DNA from: JAMPXD01 sp041481895
GTDB taxonomy: Bacteria > Desulfobacterota > Desulfuromonadia > Geobacterales > Geobacteraceae
DNA length: 9,087 bases
Assembly: GCA_041481895.1 (NCBI GenBank)
Contig: JBGPCQ010000122.1
Location: 1-9,087 of the forward strand
Direction of reading: 5' to 3'
Shown one piece after another: positions 1-5,827 of the stretch. The notes beneath the pieces are model-generated. The model worked only from the letters and a program-made list of their open reading frames with translations. It had not been told where the DNA came from and did not search any database. A program made the translations under genes and the position numbers. Every line of letters begins with the position of its first letter. Within the stretch, counting starts at the first letter, position 1.

Positions 1-510
1 GTTCCCTCTCTTGACATCCTTTTCCAGACCCGCTTCGGAATCCTCCTTACGATCAAGATCGCCCTCTTCCTCATCATGGTCATGTCGGCGCTGGTGGTCG
101 TGCTGATCATCGGCCCGCGACTGCGCCGCAGGATCGGCGGGGATTCGCCCGACGCGGGGCGCTCCGGTATCCTGACGCCGCAAGAACTGAGTCAGTACGA
201 CGGAGCAGACGAACGACCCGCCTTTTTTGCCTACAACGGCAGGATTTTCGATGTTTCCGCCAGCCGGCTCTGGAAAAACGGCATGCACATGGGACGGCAT
301 CCCGCCGGCACGGACCTGACGGGGGTGCTCAAACTGGCGCCGCACGGCGAGGACAAGGTACTGGCAATGCCGGTCGTCGCCCGGCTTGCCGATGCCGGGA
401 CTGCATTGCCGCCCCCCCTGCACCAGCGGGTCTTCTTCTTCATGGCCTACATGAACCTCGGCATGGTATTCGCCATTGTGCTCATTCTGGCACTCTGGCG
501 GTGGTGGTAA
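1..510 (+). CDS. CopD-like membrane protein with cytochrome b5-like haem-binding domain (5' end missing)
   Basis: The frame is open from base 1, so the gene starts upstream; 169 residues are visible. Visible residues 13-40 form a hydrophobic segment beginning TRFGILLTIK, which resembles the last part of CopD-type membrane proteins, followed by a basic stretch (PRLRRR). Residues 58-129 match the b5-like haem/steroid-binding family: LTPQELSQYDG, then FDVSASRLWKNG, then HMGRHPAGTDLT, then LAPHGEDKV. The histidines of the GRHPAG and APHG motifs (visible residues 100 and 115) are the likely axial haem ligands by family analogy. A last membrane helix (about 144-166) ends in WRWW. The likely role is a membrane-anchored b-type haem protein in redox or metal handling; this is inference. 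It converges on the cytochrome c gene with 37 bases between the stop codons. A short C4/G4 inverted repeat in that gap (529-540) is too weak to call a terminator. The b5-like domain is confident; the CopD assignment is moderate because most of that domain lies outside the window. Confidence 0.8.
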   Translation, partial: VPSLDILFQTRFGILLTIKIALFLIMVMSALVVVLIIGPRLRRRIGGDSPDAGRSGILTPQELSQYDGADERPAFFAYNGRIFDVSASRLWKNGMHMGRHPAGTDLTGVLKLAPHGEDKVLAMPVVARLADAGTALPPPLHQRVFFFMAYMNLGMVFAIVLILALWRWW

Positions 511-547
511 GCCGCTTATCTACTCCAGACCCCGGCGGGGACCTCTC

Positions 548-865
548 TTACTTCTCCTGCTTGGCGAAAGTCCTGATATACATGATGAGCGATTTCATCT
601 CGTCTGAAGCAGGATCGAGCGCGGTCCCCTTGAGCGGCTTTTTGATGCACGCATTGACGATCCCGGACAGCTCTCCCTCAGTGTAGCCGGCAGCCTGTGC
701 CAGTCTGTTCCCGCCCGGATGGCAGCTTGCGCAGCTTTTCCCGTTTGTCCCCAGTTGCGTGCTCGAAAAAAGCTCTTTGCCACGCTCAAGGGATGGTGCA
801 TCGGCAGCCAGTGCCAGGGAAGCCAGCGCCGTCAGCATACCAACGGTTATCACGAGTTTTTTCAT
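548..865 (-). CDS. small periplasmic monohaem cytochrome c
   Basis: This 105-residue protein has a signal peptide (MKKLVITVGMLTALASLALA, cleavage near residue 20). A single haem attachment motif, CASCH, lies at residues 45-49. Met90 or Met95, near the C-terminus before a final helix (SLIMYIRTF), is the likely sixth haem ligand, as in class I cytochromes c. The sequence around the haem (KELFSSTQLGTNGKSCASCHPGG) is the usual layout of a short electron-shuttle domain. The start at 865 is chosen because a purine-rich ribosome site (AGAGAGGGGG) lies a few bases upstream and the signal peptide begins there. The frame stays open further upstream to about 1009, but that extension is charged and would bury the signal peptide. 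The gene is transcribed away from the pentahaem cytochrome gene and towards the b5-domain gene. It is probably a periplasmic electron carrier; its partner is not evident from sequence. Confidence 0.88.
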   Translation of the reverse strand: MKKLVITVGMLTALASLALAADAPSLERGKELFSSTQLGTNGKSCASCHPGGNRLAQAAGYTEGELSGIVNACIKKPLKGTALDPASDEMKSLIMYIRTFAKQEK

Positions 866-1040
866 TGAGTTTACCCCCTCTCTGGACATAAAAGATTTTT
901 CTTTTGCTTCCCGCCTATCCAATTTTCCCTTGTCACTGCTCAGCCGGTGTGTGGCGGAAGCATCCTTTCCCTTTTGAAAAATTTGCACCCCTTCTCCCCC
1001 CCGGAGCACCCCGCTATTCTACGGTAACTACCTGATTTTA

Positions 1041-1056
1041 TGGGATCTATATCCCA
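1041..1056. promoter_or_regulatory. 16-base inverted repeat (operator-like) upstream of sigma-54 promoter
   Basis: TGGGAT-CTAT-ATCCCA is a perfect 6-base inverted repeat around a 4-base centre. It ends 11 bases before the TGG of the -24 element. As a short dyad in a promoter region it could be a binding site for a transcription factor, either an activator or a repressor overlapping the polymerase contact zone. It has no T-run after it and is not a terminator. Activators of sigma-54 promoters usually bind further upstream, so a close repressor or accessory site is equally possible. Confidence 0.4.
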
Positions 1057-1067
1057 ATACCAGCCGA

Positions 1068-1083
1068 TGGCACAACTGTTGCT
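1068..1083 (+). promoter_or_regulatory. sigma-54 (RpoN) -24/-12 promoter for the pentahaem cytochrome
   Basis: TGGCAC-AACTG-TTGCT matches the -24/-12 consensus TGGCAC-N5-TTGCW exactly, with the invariant GG and GC separated by exactly ten bases. Transcription would begin roughly 12 bases beyond the GC, near 1094, giving a leader of about 120 bases to the start codon at 1218. The orientation fits the downstream cytochrome gene. RpoN promoters require an enhancer-binding ATPase, so expression of this cytochrome is probably conditional; that step is inference from the known mechanism of sigma-54. Confidence 0.7.
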
Positions 1084-1217
1084 CACAATGCAACCATCCC
1101 CCTCCACTTTTTTAATGAGAAATAATCCCCCCCAGTTACCCACTGCCACATTGAGAGCACTTAAGGACAATGGCGGGAAAACAGCACATCACATTATTAC
1201 GTCCCAATGGAGGGGCT

Positions 1218-2702
1218 ATGTCATTCACGGATACCATTCTCAGATACATCATGTCAAGGGGAGCATTGATAACCGTTGTCACGCTGTCGTTTCTGGCGGG
1301 CTTTCCAGATGGGCCTGAAATTATCGGCATAGCGGAGGCCCAGACACGTAATGATTCCGCCCCGTGCATTATCGACCCGCTTTACAATACGGGCAATGTC
1401 GATTGCGGTGTTGCGCGCGACAAGAACAAGTCGCCGTATTTCCCTTCCCGGATCGTTACCTCCATCGAAAGGGGCAATCTCGGTATAGAGCTGTTCGAAC
1501 CCCCGGAATTGTGCAAGGGATGTCACCCGGAGATCTACAGGCAGTGGAAGGGGTCGATGCATTCCAACGCCTGGAATGATCCGATATATCTTGCGCTCAT
1601 GCGCGCATCGAGCAAAGCGACCAATGGTTTGACGGATAATCTCTGTATCGGTTGCCATACCCCCATCGGACTCACCACCGGAGAGGCGACGCCGGCAGGA
1701 GAAAGATTGGGGGAAATAGCCAGGAATGGCGTTCAATGCGACTTCTGCCATAACATTTCCGCCGCCACCGGTATCGGTAATGGCTCGTTCGTGCTTACCC
1801 CCCGCAAATACGGCCGTCCGCTCAAGTTCGGTCCGTTCAAGGACGCCAAGTCACCGTACCATGATACCGCCTATTCCGAACTGCATACGGTGCCGGAGTT
1901 GTGCGGCACCTGTCACAACGTGACCCATCCGTTCAACCGGGTTCCGCTCGAGCGGACCTACGATGAATGGAAGGATAGTCCCTACGCGGCGGAAGGAATC
2001 GGCTGTCAGGAGTGTCATATGACCCCGGGCCCCGGCTATAAGAAAAATCCGGGACGGGCCGCCACCGGCGGTAAAGAGCGTGAGCATATTTTTACCCACT
2101 ATTTCGTCGGCGGCAATACCATGGTGCCCGCCATGCTCGGTTCGGAACTGCATGCGAAACTCGCGACAGAGATGCTGCAGGGCGCAGCCAGAATGGAAAT
2201 CATTTCGGTGCGGAATGTGCGCCCCGGCAGCACTGCCACGGTGGTCATCCGTGTCCATAATTCAGGCGCCGGGCACAAGCTGCCGACGGGGTTCCCCGAG
2301 GGGCGTGAAATGTGGGTGGACTTCCGGGCTCTGGACGGTAAGGGGAAGGAGTTCTATCGCCTTGGCAGGCTTGACGGAGCGGGCTCTCCGGAGCAGGGGG
2401 CCCATACCTTCAAAGTCGAATTGGGTGATAACGAAGGAAACATTATCGATCTGGAGGTCTGGAAGGCGACCAGGGTACTCCACGACAGCCGGATCCTGCC
2501 GCGCGGGTATGCGGATGTCAGGTTTGAATTCCAGGTGCCGGCGGACTTCGCCGGAGAGCTGCTCATAAAAGCGGACCTCTGTTATCACTCTTTCTCCCAG
2601 GCATTTGTTAATCGTCTGCTCGGCAAGGATGCGCCGAAAGTGCCGACAGTGATCATGACCTCCCTGACCGGGCAACAGGAAGTAGATAAAGCGGTCAAGT
2701 AA
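1218..2702 (+). CDS. exported pentahaem cytochrome c (cytochrome C554-like)
   Basis: This 494-residue protein has five CXXCH haem motifs: CKGCH (99-103), CIGCH (143-147), CDFCH (174-178), CGTCH (229-233) and CQECH (263-267). The first sits in LCKGCHPEIYRQWKGSMHSNAW-type sequence, characteristic of the cytochrome C554/multihaem family. Extra histidines (115, 215, 223, 237, 290, 294) are candidates for distal ligands. An N-terminal hydrophobic segment (about residues 13-30) and an AEA-QT site near residue 41 suggest export to the periplasm or beyond. The C-terminal half (about 330-480) has no CXXCH and looks beta-rich. It contains GHKLPTG (352-358), a motif that recurs in such proteins. The start at 1218 is chosen for the GGAGG at 1209-1213. 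An in-frame ATG at 1170 (AAGGA just upstream) would add 16 residues, and one at 1251 lacks a ribosome site. It probably moves electrons between envelope carriers; substrate unknown. It sits behind a sigma-54 promoter and appears monocistronic. Confidence 0.88.
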   Translation: MSFTDTILRYIMSRGALITVVTLSFLAGFPDGPEIIGIAEAQTRNDSAPCIIDPLYNTGNVDCGVARDKNKSPYFPSRIVTSIERGNLGIELFEPPELCKGCHPEIYRQWKGSMHSNAWNDPIYLALMRASSKATNGLTDNLCIGCHTPIGLTTGEATPAGERLGEIARNGVQCDFCHNISAATGIGNGSFVLTPRKYGRPLKFGPFKDAKSPYHDTAYSELHTVPELCGTCHNVTHPFNRVPLERTYDEWKDSPYAAEGIGCQECHMTPGPGYKKNPGRAATGGKEREHIFTHYFVGGNTMVPAMLGSELHAKLATEMLQGAARMEIISVRNVRPGSTATVVIRVHNSGAGHKLPTGFPEGREMWVDFRALDGKGKEFYRLGRLDGAGSPEQGAHTFKVELGDNEGNIIDLEVWKATRVLHDSRILPRGYADVRFEFQVPADFAGELLIKADLCYHSFSQAFVNRLLGKDAPKVPTVIMTSLTGQQEVDKAVK

Positions 2703-3058
2703 ACTTCATCGACTGATTCTGCGACGATCTTCAACCCGGGGCTTGCCCATAAAGCAGCTCCGGCGCGGTATTGCCTCCGTTGGTACGATTTTTCAGCAGA
2801 TCCCCTCTCCCTTTGTCATGAAAAACTCCTTCCCCTCCGCACGCAATTCGCCACTTGAAATCCGCCGGTGATGGTATTACACTGGTTCATTATCAGGCTG
2901 TTGAAAAACGTCATGAGGAGGTCGGGATGCAAGGCGTAAGCGAGCGAAAATGCGAGGCGTACAACCTGTACGTTGAGCGTTTGAGCGAGCGACAACACAG
3001 CAGACCGACCCCGCAGTAGTTTTTCAACAGCCTGTTTCATCAGGCAGGGGGGGCGGGC
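2703..3058. other. intergenic region between the pentahaem cytochrome and the amidase
   Basis: The first 190 bases (2703-2893) show no credible gene and no clear rho-independent terminator. A TGGTATTAC sequence near 2870 resembles an extended -10 box but lacks a correctly spaced -35, so I do not call it a promoter. The remainder is dominated by a palindromic element (2894-3034, listed separately) that ends 24 bases before the amidase start. Between the element and the start lies a G-rich ribosome site (AGGGGGG, about 3046-3052). Confidence 0.55.
2894..3034. repeat. 141-base imperfect palindrome with 16-base terminal inverted repeats (MITE-like)
   Basis: The left end CAGGCTGTTGAAAAAC (2894-2909) is the exact reverse complement of the right end GTTTTTCAACAGCCTG (3019-3034). 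The interior is also roughly palindromic. GGTCGG on the left pairs with CCGACC on the right, both at the same distance from a centre in CGTACAACCTGTACG. The inner arms contain GCGAGCGA in direct orientation on both sides. The pentamer TTCAT occurs at 2886-2890 and 3036-3040, just outside the ends, and could be a target duplication, though the spacing to each end differs by two bases. There is no transposase or convincing ORF inside. Non-autonomous miniature elements and structured dispersed repeats both have this form. Whether it is multicopy cannot be seen from one window. Confidence 0.75.
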
Positions 3059-3838
3059 ATGAAGCGCGAGGTAACTGCCGCGGCGATACAGTTCAACATA
3101 CGGCTGGGAGATATCGACGCCAATTTGAAGTACGTCCGGGATATCCTCCCCCGGCTGGCGGACCGGGGCTGCCAACTGGCGGTGCTGCCGGAGATGTGGA
3201 GTTGCGGCTTTGCCTACCGGGAGCTGAACGAGCTGGCGAAACGGACCCCTGAGGTGGTCGAGGAAATGGGGCGGCTCTCCCGGACATACGGCATGGTGCT
3301 GGTCGGCAGCGTCCCCGAGCCGGACGGCGACCGGGTCTGCAACACCGCCTATCTGCTCGACCAGGGGAGGCTGGCCGGCGCATACCGGAAAATCCATCTT
3401 TTCTCCCTCATGAACGAAGACCGCTCCTTCACCGGCGGCGATTCCTGGCTGGTCGCCGACACCTCTGCCGGCCGGATCGGGGTATTCATCTGCTATGACC
3501 TCCGCTTCCCGGAACTGGCCCGGCGCCTGGCAGTGGAAGGCGCAGAAATCCTCGTCGTCCCCGGCGAGTGGCCGAAGCCGCGGGAAGAGCACTGGCGGAC
3601 CCTGCTCAGGGCACGGGCCATCGAAAACCAGCTGTTCGTGGTCGCCGCCAACTGCTGCGGCGTCATCGGCAAGCACGATTTTTTCGGCTCGAGTCTCATC
3701 ATCGATCCGAAGGGAGAACTCCTCGCCGAAGGGGGCTACGAAAACTGCGAACTCCTCGCCACCCTCGACTTCACGGTCATGGAGAACTGGCGCCGGCAGA
3801 TCACCTGTTTCCCGGACCGGAAACCGGAATATTACTGA
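3059..3838 (+). CDS. nitrilase-superfamily carbon-nitrogen hydrolase (omega-amidase-like)
   Basis: This 259-residue protein has the typical length of single-domain nitrilase-superfamily amidases. The catalytic Glu-Lys-Cys triad is visible: Glu45 in LAVLPEMW, Lys111 in YRKIHLF and Cys145 in FICYDLRFPE. A further conserved region is WRTLLRARAIENQLFVVAAN (179-198), then GSSLIIDPKGE (210-220), all in the family order. It closes with CFPDRKPEYY. The closest general group is the Nit2/YafV-like omega-amidases, which hydrolyse the amide of alpha-keto acid amides to release ammonia in the cytoplasm. The exact substrate is inference. No signal peptide is present. A strong G-rich ribosome site precedes the ATG. 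It lies upstream of tolQ on the same strand with a 128-base gap that contains a promoter for tolQ, so it is probably a separate transcript. Its ribosome site is only about 12 bases from the palindromic element. Confidence 0.9.
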   Translation: MKREVTAAAIQFNIRLGDIDANLKYVRDILPRLADRGCQLAVLPEMWSCGFAYRELNELAKRTPEVVEEMGRLSRTYGMVLVGSVPEPDGDRVCNTAYLLDQGRLAGAYRKIHLFSLMNEDRSFTGGDSWLVADTSAGRIGVFICYDLRFPELARRLAVEGAEILVVPGEWPKPREEHWRTLLRARAIENQLFVVAANCCGVIGKHDFFGSSLIIDPKGELLAEGGYENCELLATLDFTVMENWRRQITCFPDRKPEYY

Positions 3839-3896
3839 ACACGGAAGAGGGGTGCAGAATCTTTTCCCTTCCGCGCTTCCGCATAGAAAATACGTA

Positions 3897-3925
3897 TTGA
3901 CTTACCGGCAGTTAAGGAATATTTT
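3897..3925 (+). promoter_or_regulatory. sigma-70-like promoter of the tol operon
   Basis: TTGACT (3897-3902, 5 of 6 consensus bases) is separated by 17 bases from TATTTT (3920-3925, 4 of 6). The surrounding DNA is A/T-rich. Predicted transcription starts near 3932, about 35 bases before tolQ. A 10-base palindrome, ACACATGTGT (3944-3953), falls in the short leader just before the ribosome site. An imperfect hairpin further upstream (3842-3873) has no T-run and is not a confident terminator for the amidase gene. Confidence 0.55.
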
Positions 3926-3966
3926 TTTACAGTTTTGCATATGACACATGTGTGGAGGTAACCGTC

Positions 3967-4641
3967 TTGACTTTTTTCGCAGGGACCGGCCTGGTCGTAA
4001 AACTGGTGCTTCTGATTCTCCTCGTCTTCTCCGTCATCTCCTGGGCGATAATCTTCGACAAATTCAGGCAGGTGCATCGCGCCAATCGCGAATCGGAACG
4101 TTTCCTGGACTTCTTCTGGAAGACCAAACGCTTCGACGCCATCAGCGCCCAGCTTGACCGTTTCGCCAGCTCCCCCATCGCCGTCCTCTTCAACGAAGGG
4201 TACAGCGAGCTCACCAAGCTGGCCCAGAAAGGAGATGAAAAGGAAGACCCCCATGTCATCAGCACCGAACTGGGAGGCATCGACAATATCGCCCGCGCCT
4301 TGCGCCGCGCCACCACCTCTGAAATAACAAGGCTGGAAAAGTACCTCACCTTTCTTGCGACCACCGGCTCCACGGCGCCTTTCATCGGCCTGTTCGGCAC
4401 GGTCTGGGGTATCATGACCGCATTCAAGGGGATAGGGGAAACCGGTTCCGCCTCTCTGGCCGTCGTAGCCCCCGGCATCGCCGAGGCGCTCATCGCCACC
4501 GCCATCGGGCTGGTCGCCGCCATTCCTGCGGTCATCGGCTACAACCATTTCCAGCATAAAATCAAGGTGCTCATTGCGGGTATGGACAGTTTTTCCACCG
4601 AGTTCCTCAATATCGTCCAGCGGAAGTTTGCCGGCAAATAG
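3967..4641 (+). CDS. tolQ: TolQ, inner-membrane proton-channel subunit of the Tol-Pal system
   Basis: TolQ belongs to the MotA/TolQ/ExbB family and uses the proton gradient with TolR to energise TolA. From the chosen TTG start the protein has 224 residues, close to the usual 220-230. Three membrane segments are visible (about 9-31, 126-150 and 168-192). The family core reads TFLATTGSTAPFIGLFGTVWGIM (128-150), followed by VVAPGIAEALIATAIGLVAAIPAV. Thr145 and Thr178 correspond to the channel-lining threonines of Escherichia coli TolQ. The TTG at 3967 is preferred because GGAGG (3954-3958) lies 8 bases upstream, an ideal spacing. The alternative GTG at 3952 sits directly in front of that ribosome site with no site of its own and would add only five residues. 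tolR follows after 8 bases, so the two are co-transcribed and probably translated at balanced rates. Confidence 0.95.
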   Translation: MTFFAGTGLVVKLVLLILLVFSVISWAIIFDKFRQVHRANRESERFLDFFWKTKRFDAISAQLDRFASSPIAVLFNEGYSELTKLAQKGDEKEDPHVISTELGGIDNIARALRRATTSEITRLEKYLTFLATTGSTAPFIGLFGTVWGIMTAFKGIGETGSASLAVVAPGIAEALIATAIGLVAAIPAVIGYNHFQHKIKVLIAGMDSFSTEFLNIVQRKFAGK

Positions 4642-4649
4642 GAGACAGC

Positions 4650-5069
4650 ATGGAAATCGGCAGCAGAAGCAACGGCGACCGCAACGTGATGTCGCAGATC
4701 AACGTCACACCTTTTGTTGACGTCATGCTCGTTCTCCTGATCATCTTCATGGTGACCGCGCCCATGATGCAGCAGGGGGTCCAGGTCAACCTGCCGAAAG
4801 CGGACACCAAGGCCCTGACACCCCAGGAAGTGACGGTGGTCGTTTCCATTGAGAGAAACGGCAAACTTTTCATCAACACTACCGAAACCCCTGTCACTGA
4901 GCTCAGATCCAGGCTTGCGGGGATGTTCGCCACGCGGGCCAAAAAAGAGGTCTTCCTCAAGGCAGACAAGGATGTCCCCTACGGTGAAGTCATTCAGGCC
5001 ATGGCGGAAATAAAGGGCGCGGGCATCGAACGGCTCGGCATGGTCACCGAACCCGCCCAGAGGAGATGA
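4650..5069 (+). CDS. tolR: TolR, inner-membrane motor partner of TolQ
   Basis: This 139-residue ExbD/TolR-family protein has a short cytoplasmic N-terminus and a single membrane helix (about 22-38) starting NVTPFVDVMLVLLIIFMV. Asp24 in PFVDVML is the proton-carrying aspartate equivalent to Asp23 of E. coli TolR. A periplasmic domain follows, with VNLPKA after the helix and KEVFLKADKDVPYGEVIQAM (99-118), the characteristic ExbD/TolR strand-helix region. A GGAG ribosome site overlaps the tolQ stop codon. The stop codon overlaps the start of the next gene as ATGA (5066-5069), indicating translational coupling to tolA. Confidence 0.95.
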   Translation: MEIGSRSNGDRNVMSQINVTPFVDVMLVLLIIFMVTAPMMQQGVQVNLPKADTKALTPQEVTVVVSIERNGKLFINTTETPVTELRSRLAGMFATRAKKEVFLKADKDVPYGEVIQAMAEIKGAGIERLGMVTEPAQRR

Positions 5070-5827
5070 TCCGCACGGTGACCCCACAATTAAAGAATGG
5101 GGGGCTCCGGATAATGGTCTGCTGCTCGGCCGTCATCCACCTCATCGTCTATTTATTTCTTCTGGAGTTTCATTTACCCACCCGTTTCAAGGAAGCGCCG
5201 GTCTATTACGTGGACATCATGAACCTTCCCGTGGCTGATCCGCAGGCCGGCACCCCTTCGGCAGGAGAAAACCCTGCTGCCCCCTCTCCACCTGCGCCCC
5301 CCAAGACGCGGGAAATGCTCCTGCCGGTAAAACCTCCGGCAAAGATTCCCCCTCGGCAAACGGCGGCCAAACCGCCTAAACAGCCGGAAACGACCCAATC
5401 AGCGCGGGAATTCGAGGAACGGATGGCCCGCCTGGAACGTGAAGCCGGGGCGAAGCACACGGCAGAAGCCATTGAAGCCCTGAGGAAACGGGGAACCGGC
5501 AAAGGGGCGGTCGGCATGCCCGGAGCAACCGGCAAAGAAGCGGGAAGCGATTATGCCAGTTATATCAGATCGCGGCTGGAGGACTCATTCAGGCAGGTGG
5601 ACACCTTCAAGCCCGTTCCCGGCAAAGAGGCCGTCGTACGACTCATTATCGACCGCAACGGGCGCATCGCCAGCCTGCGCTACGAGCGGCGCTCCAACGA
5701 CCAGATGTTCGACATCGCCGTGGACCGGGCTATTGCCCGAGCGGAAAAAGAGTTCAGGCCTCCTCCCGGCGGTGGACAATTCGAACAGGTTTATAGTTTC
5801 AAGCCGCAGGGGGTAGGAAAGAAATGA
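5066..5827 (+). CDS. tolA: TolA/TonB-type periplasm-spanning protein
   Basis: This 253-residue protein has a single N-terminal membrane helix (about 14-34) carrying Ser21-xxx-His25. The same Ser/His pair is used in TolA and TonB helices to contact the proton motor. A Pro/Lys-rich stretch follows (about 57-108, with PSPPAPPK, PVKPPAKIPP and KPPKQPE). Next comes a short charged helix (112-142, REFEERMARLEREAG), and then a TonB/TolA C-terminal domain (about 160-248, with YASYIRSRLEDSF, VRLIIDRNGRIASLRYERRS, FDIAVDRAIARA). Its place between tolR and tolB argues for TolA. It lacks the long Ala/Lys-rich helix of E. coli TolA (421 residues), so it is short, and its linker is more TonB-like. It starts in an ATGA overlap with tolR and ends in an ATGA overlap with tolB. 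Automatic annotation may call it TonB or energy transducer. Confidence 0.88.
   Translation: MIRTVTPQLKNGGLRIMVCCSAVIHLIVYLFLLEFHLPTRFKEAPVYYVDIMNLPVADPQAGTPSAGENPAAPSPPAPPKTREMLLPVKPPAKIPPRQTAAKPPKQPETTQSAREFEERMARLEREAGAKHTAEAIEALRKRGTGKGAVGMPGATGKEAGSDYASYIRSRLEDSFRQVDTFKPVPGKEAVVRLIIDRNGRIASLRYERRSNDQMFDIAVDRAIARAEKEFRPPPGGGQFEQVYSFKPQGVGKK

Larger units (their letters stand above)
866..1217. other. divergent intergenic region between two cytochrome genes
   Basis: This 352-base region separates the minus-strand monohaem cytochrome from the plus-strand pentahaem cytochrome, so it should hold promoters for both. On the plus strand it contains a 16-base palindrome (1041-1056) and a sigma-54-type promoter (1068-1083), listed separately. 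On the minus side, a stretch rich in A/T and purines precedes the monohaem gene, but I could not pick a convincing -35/-10 pair. No credible small gene was seen; the short frames crossing the region lack ribosome sites and family signatures. Confidence 0.6.

Noticed and set aside
529..540. CCCC-GGC-GGGG hairpin between the convergent first two genes
   Set aside because: The stem is only four base pairs with a three-base loop and no T-run on either strand, too weak to list as a terminator.
866..960. Possible GEMM-type (cyclic dinucleotide) riboswitch before the monohaem cytochrome on the minus strand
   Set aside because: A stretch reading GGGAAGCAAAAG loosely resembles part of the motif, but the paired first helix, the CACAGGGCAAACC segment and the second hairpin with its receptor are not present.
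2779..2797. Second sigma-54-like site (TGGTACGATTTTTCA)
   Set aside because: The -12 element lacks the invariant GC at the required ten-base distance.
2816..3676. Long minus-strand open frame of 286 codons
   Set aside because: It lies antisense to the well-supported amidase gene and crosses the palindromic element; its composition follows the high-GC shadow of the real gene and it shows no family motif.
3842..3873. Imperfect hairpin after the amidase gene
   Set aside because: The stem has a mismatch and G-T pairs and there is no T-run after it, so terminator function is not supported.
3832..4557. Long minus-strand open frames of 241 and 202 codons
   Set aside because: They are antisense to tolQ, with no ribosome site or recognisable domain; typical shadow frames of a GC-rich gene.
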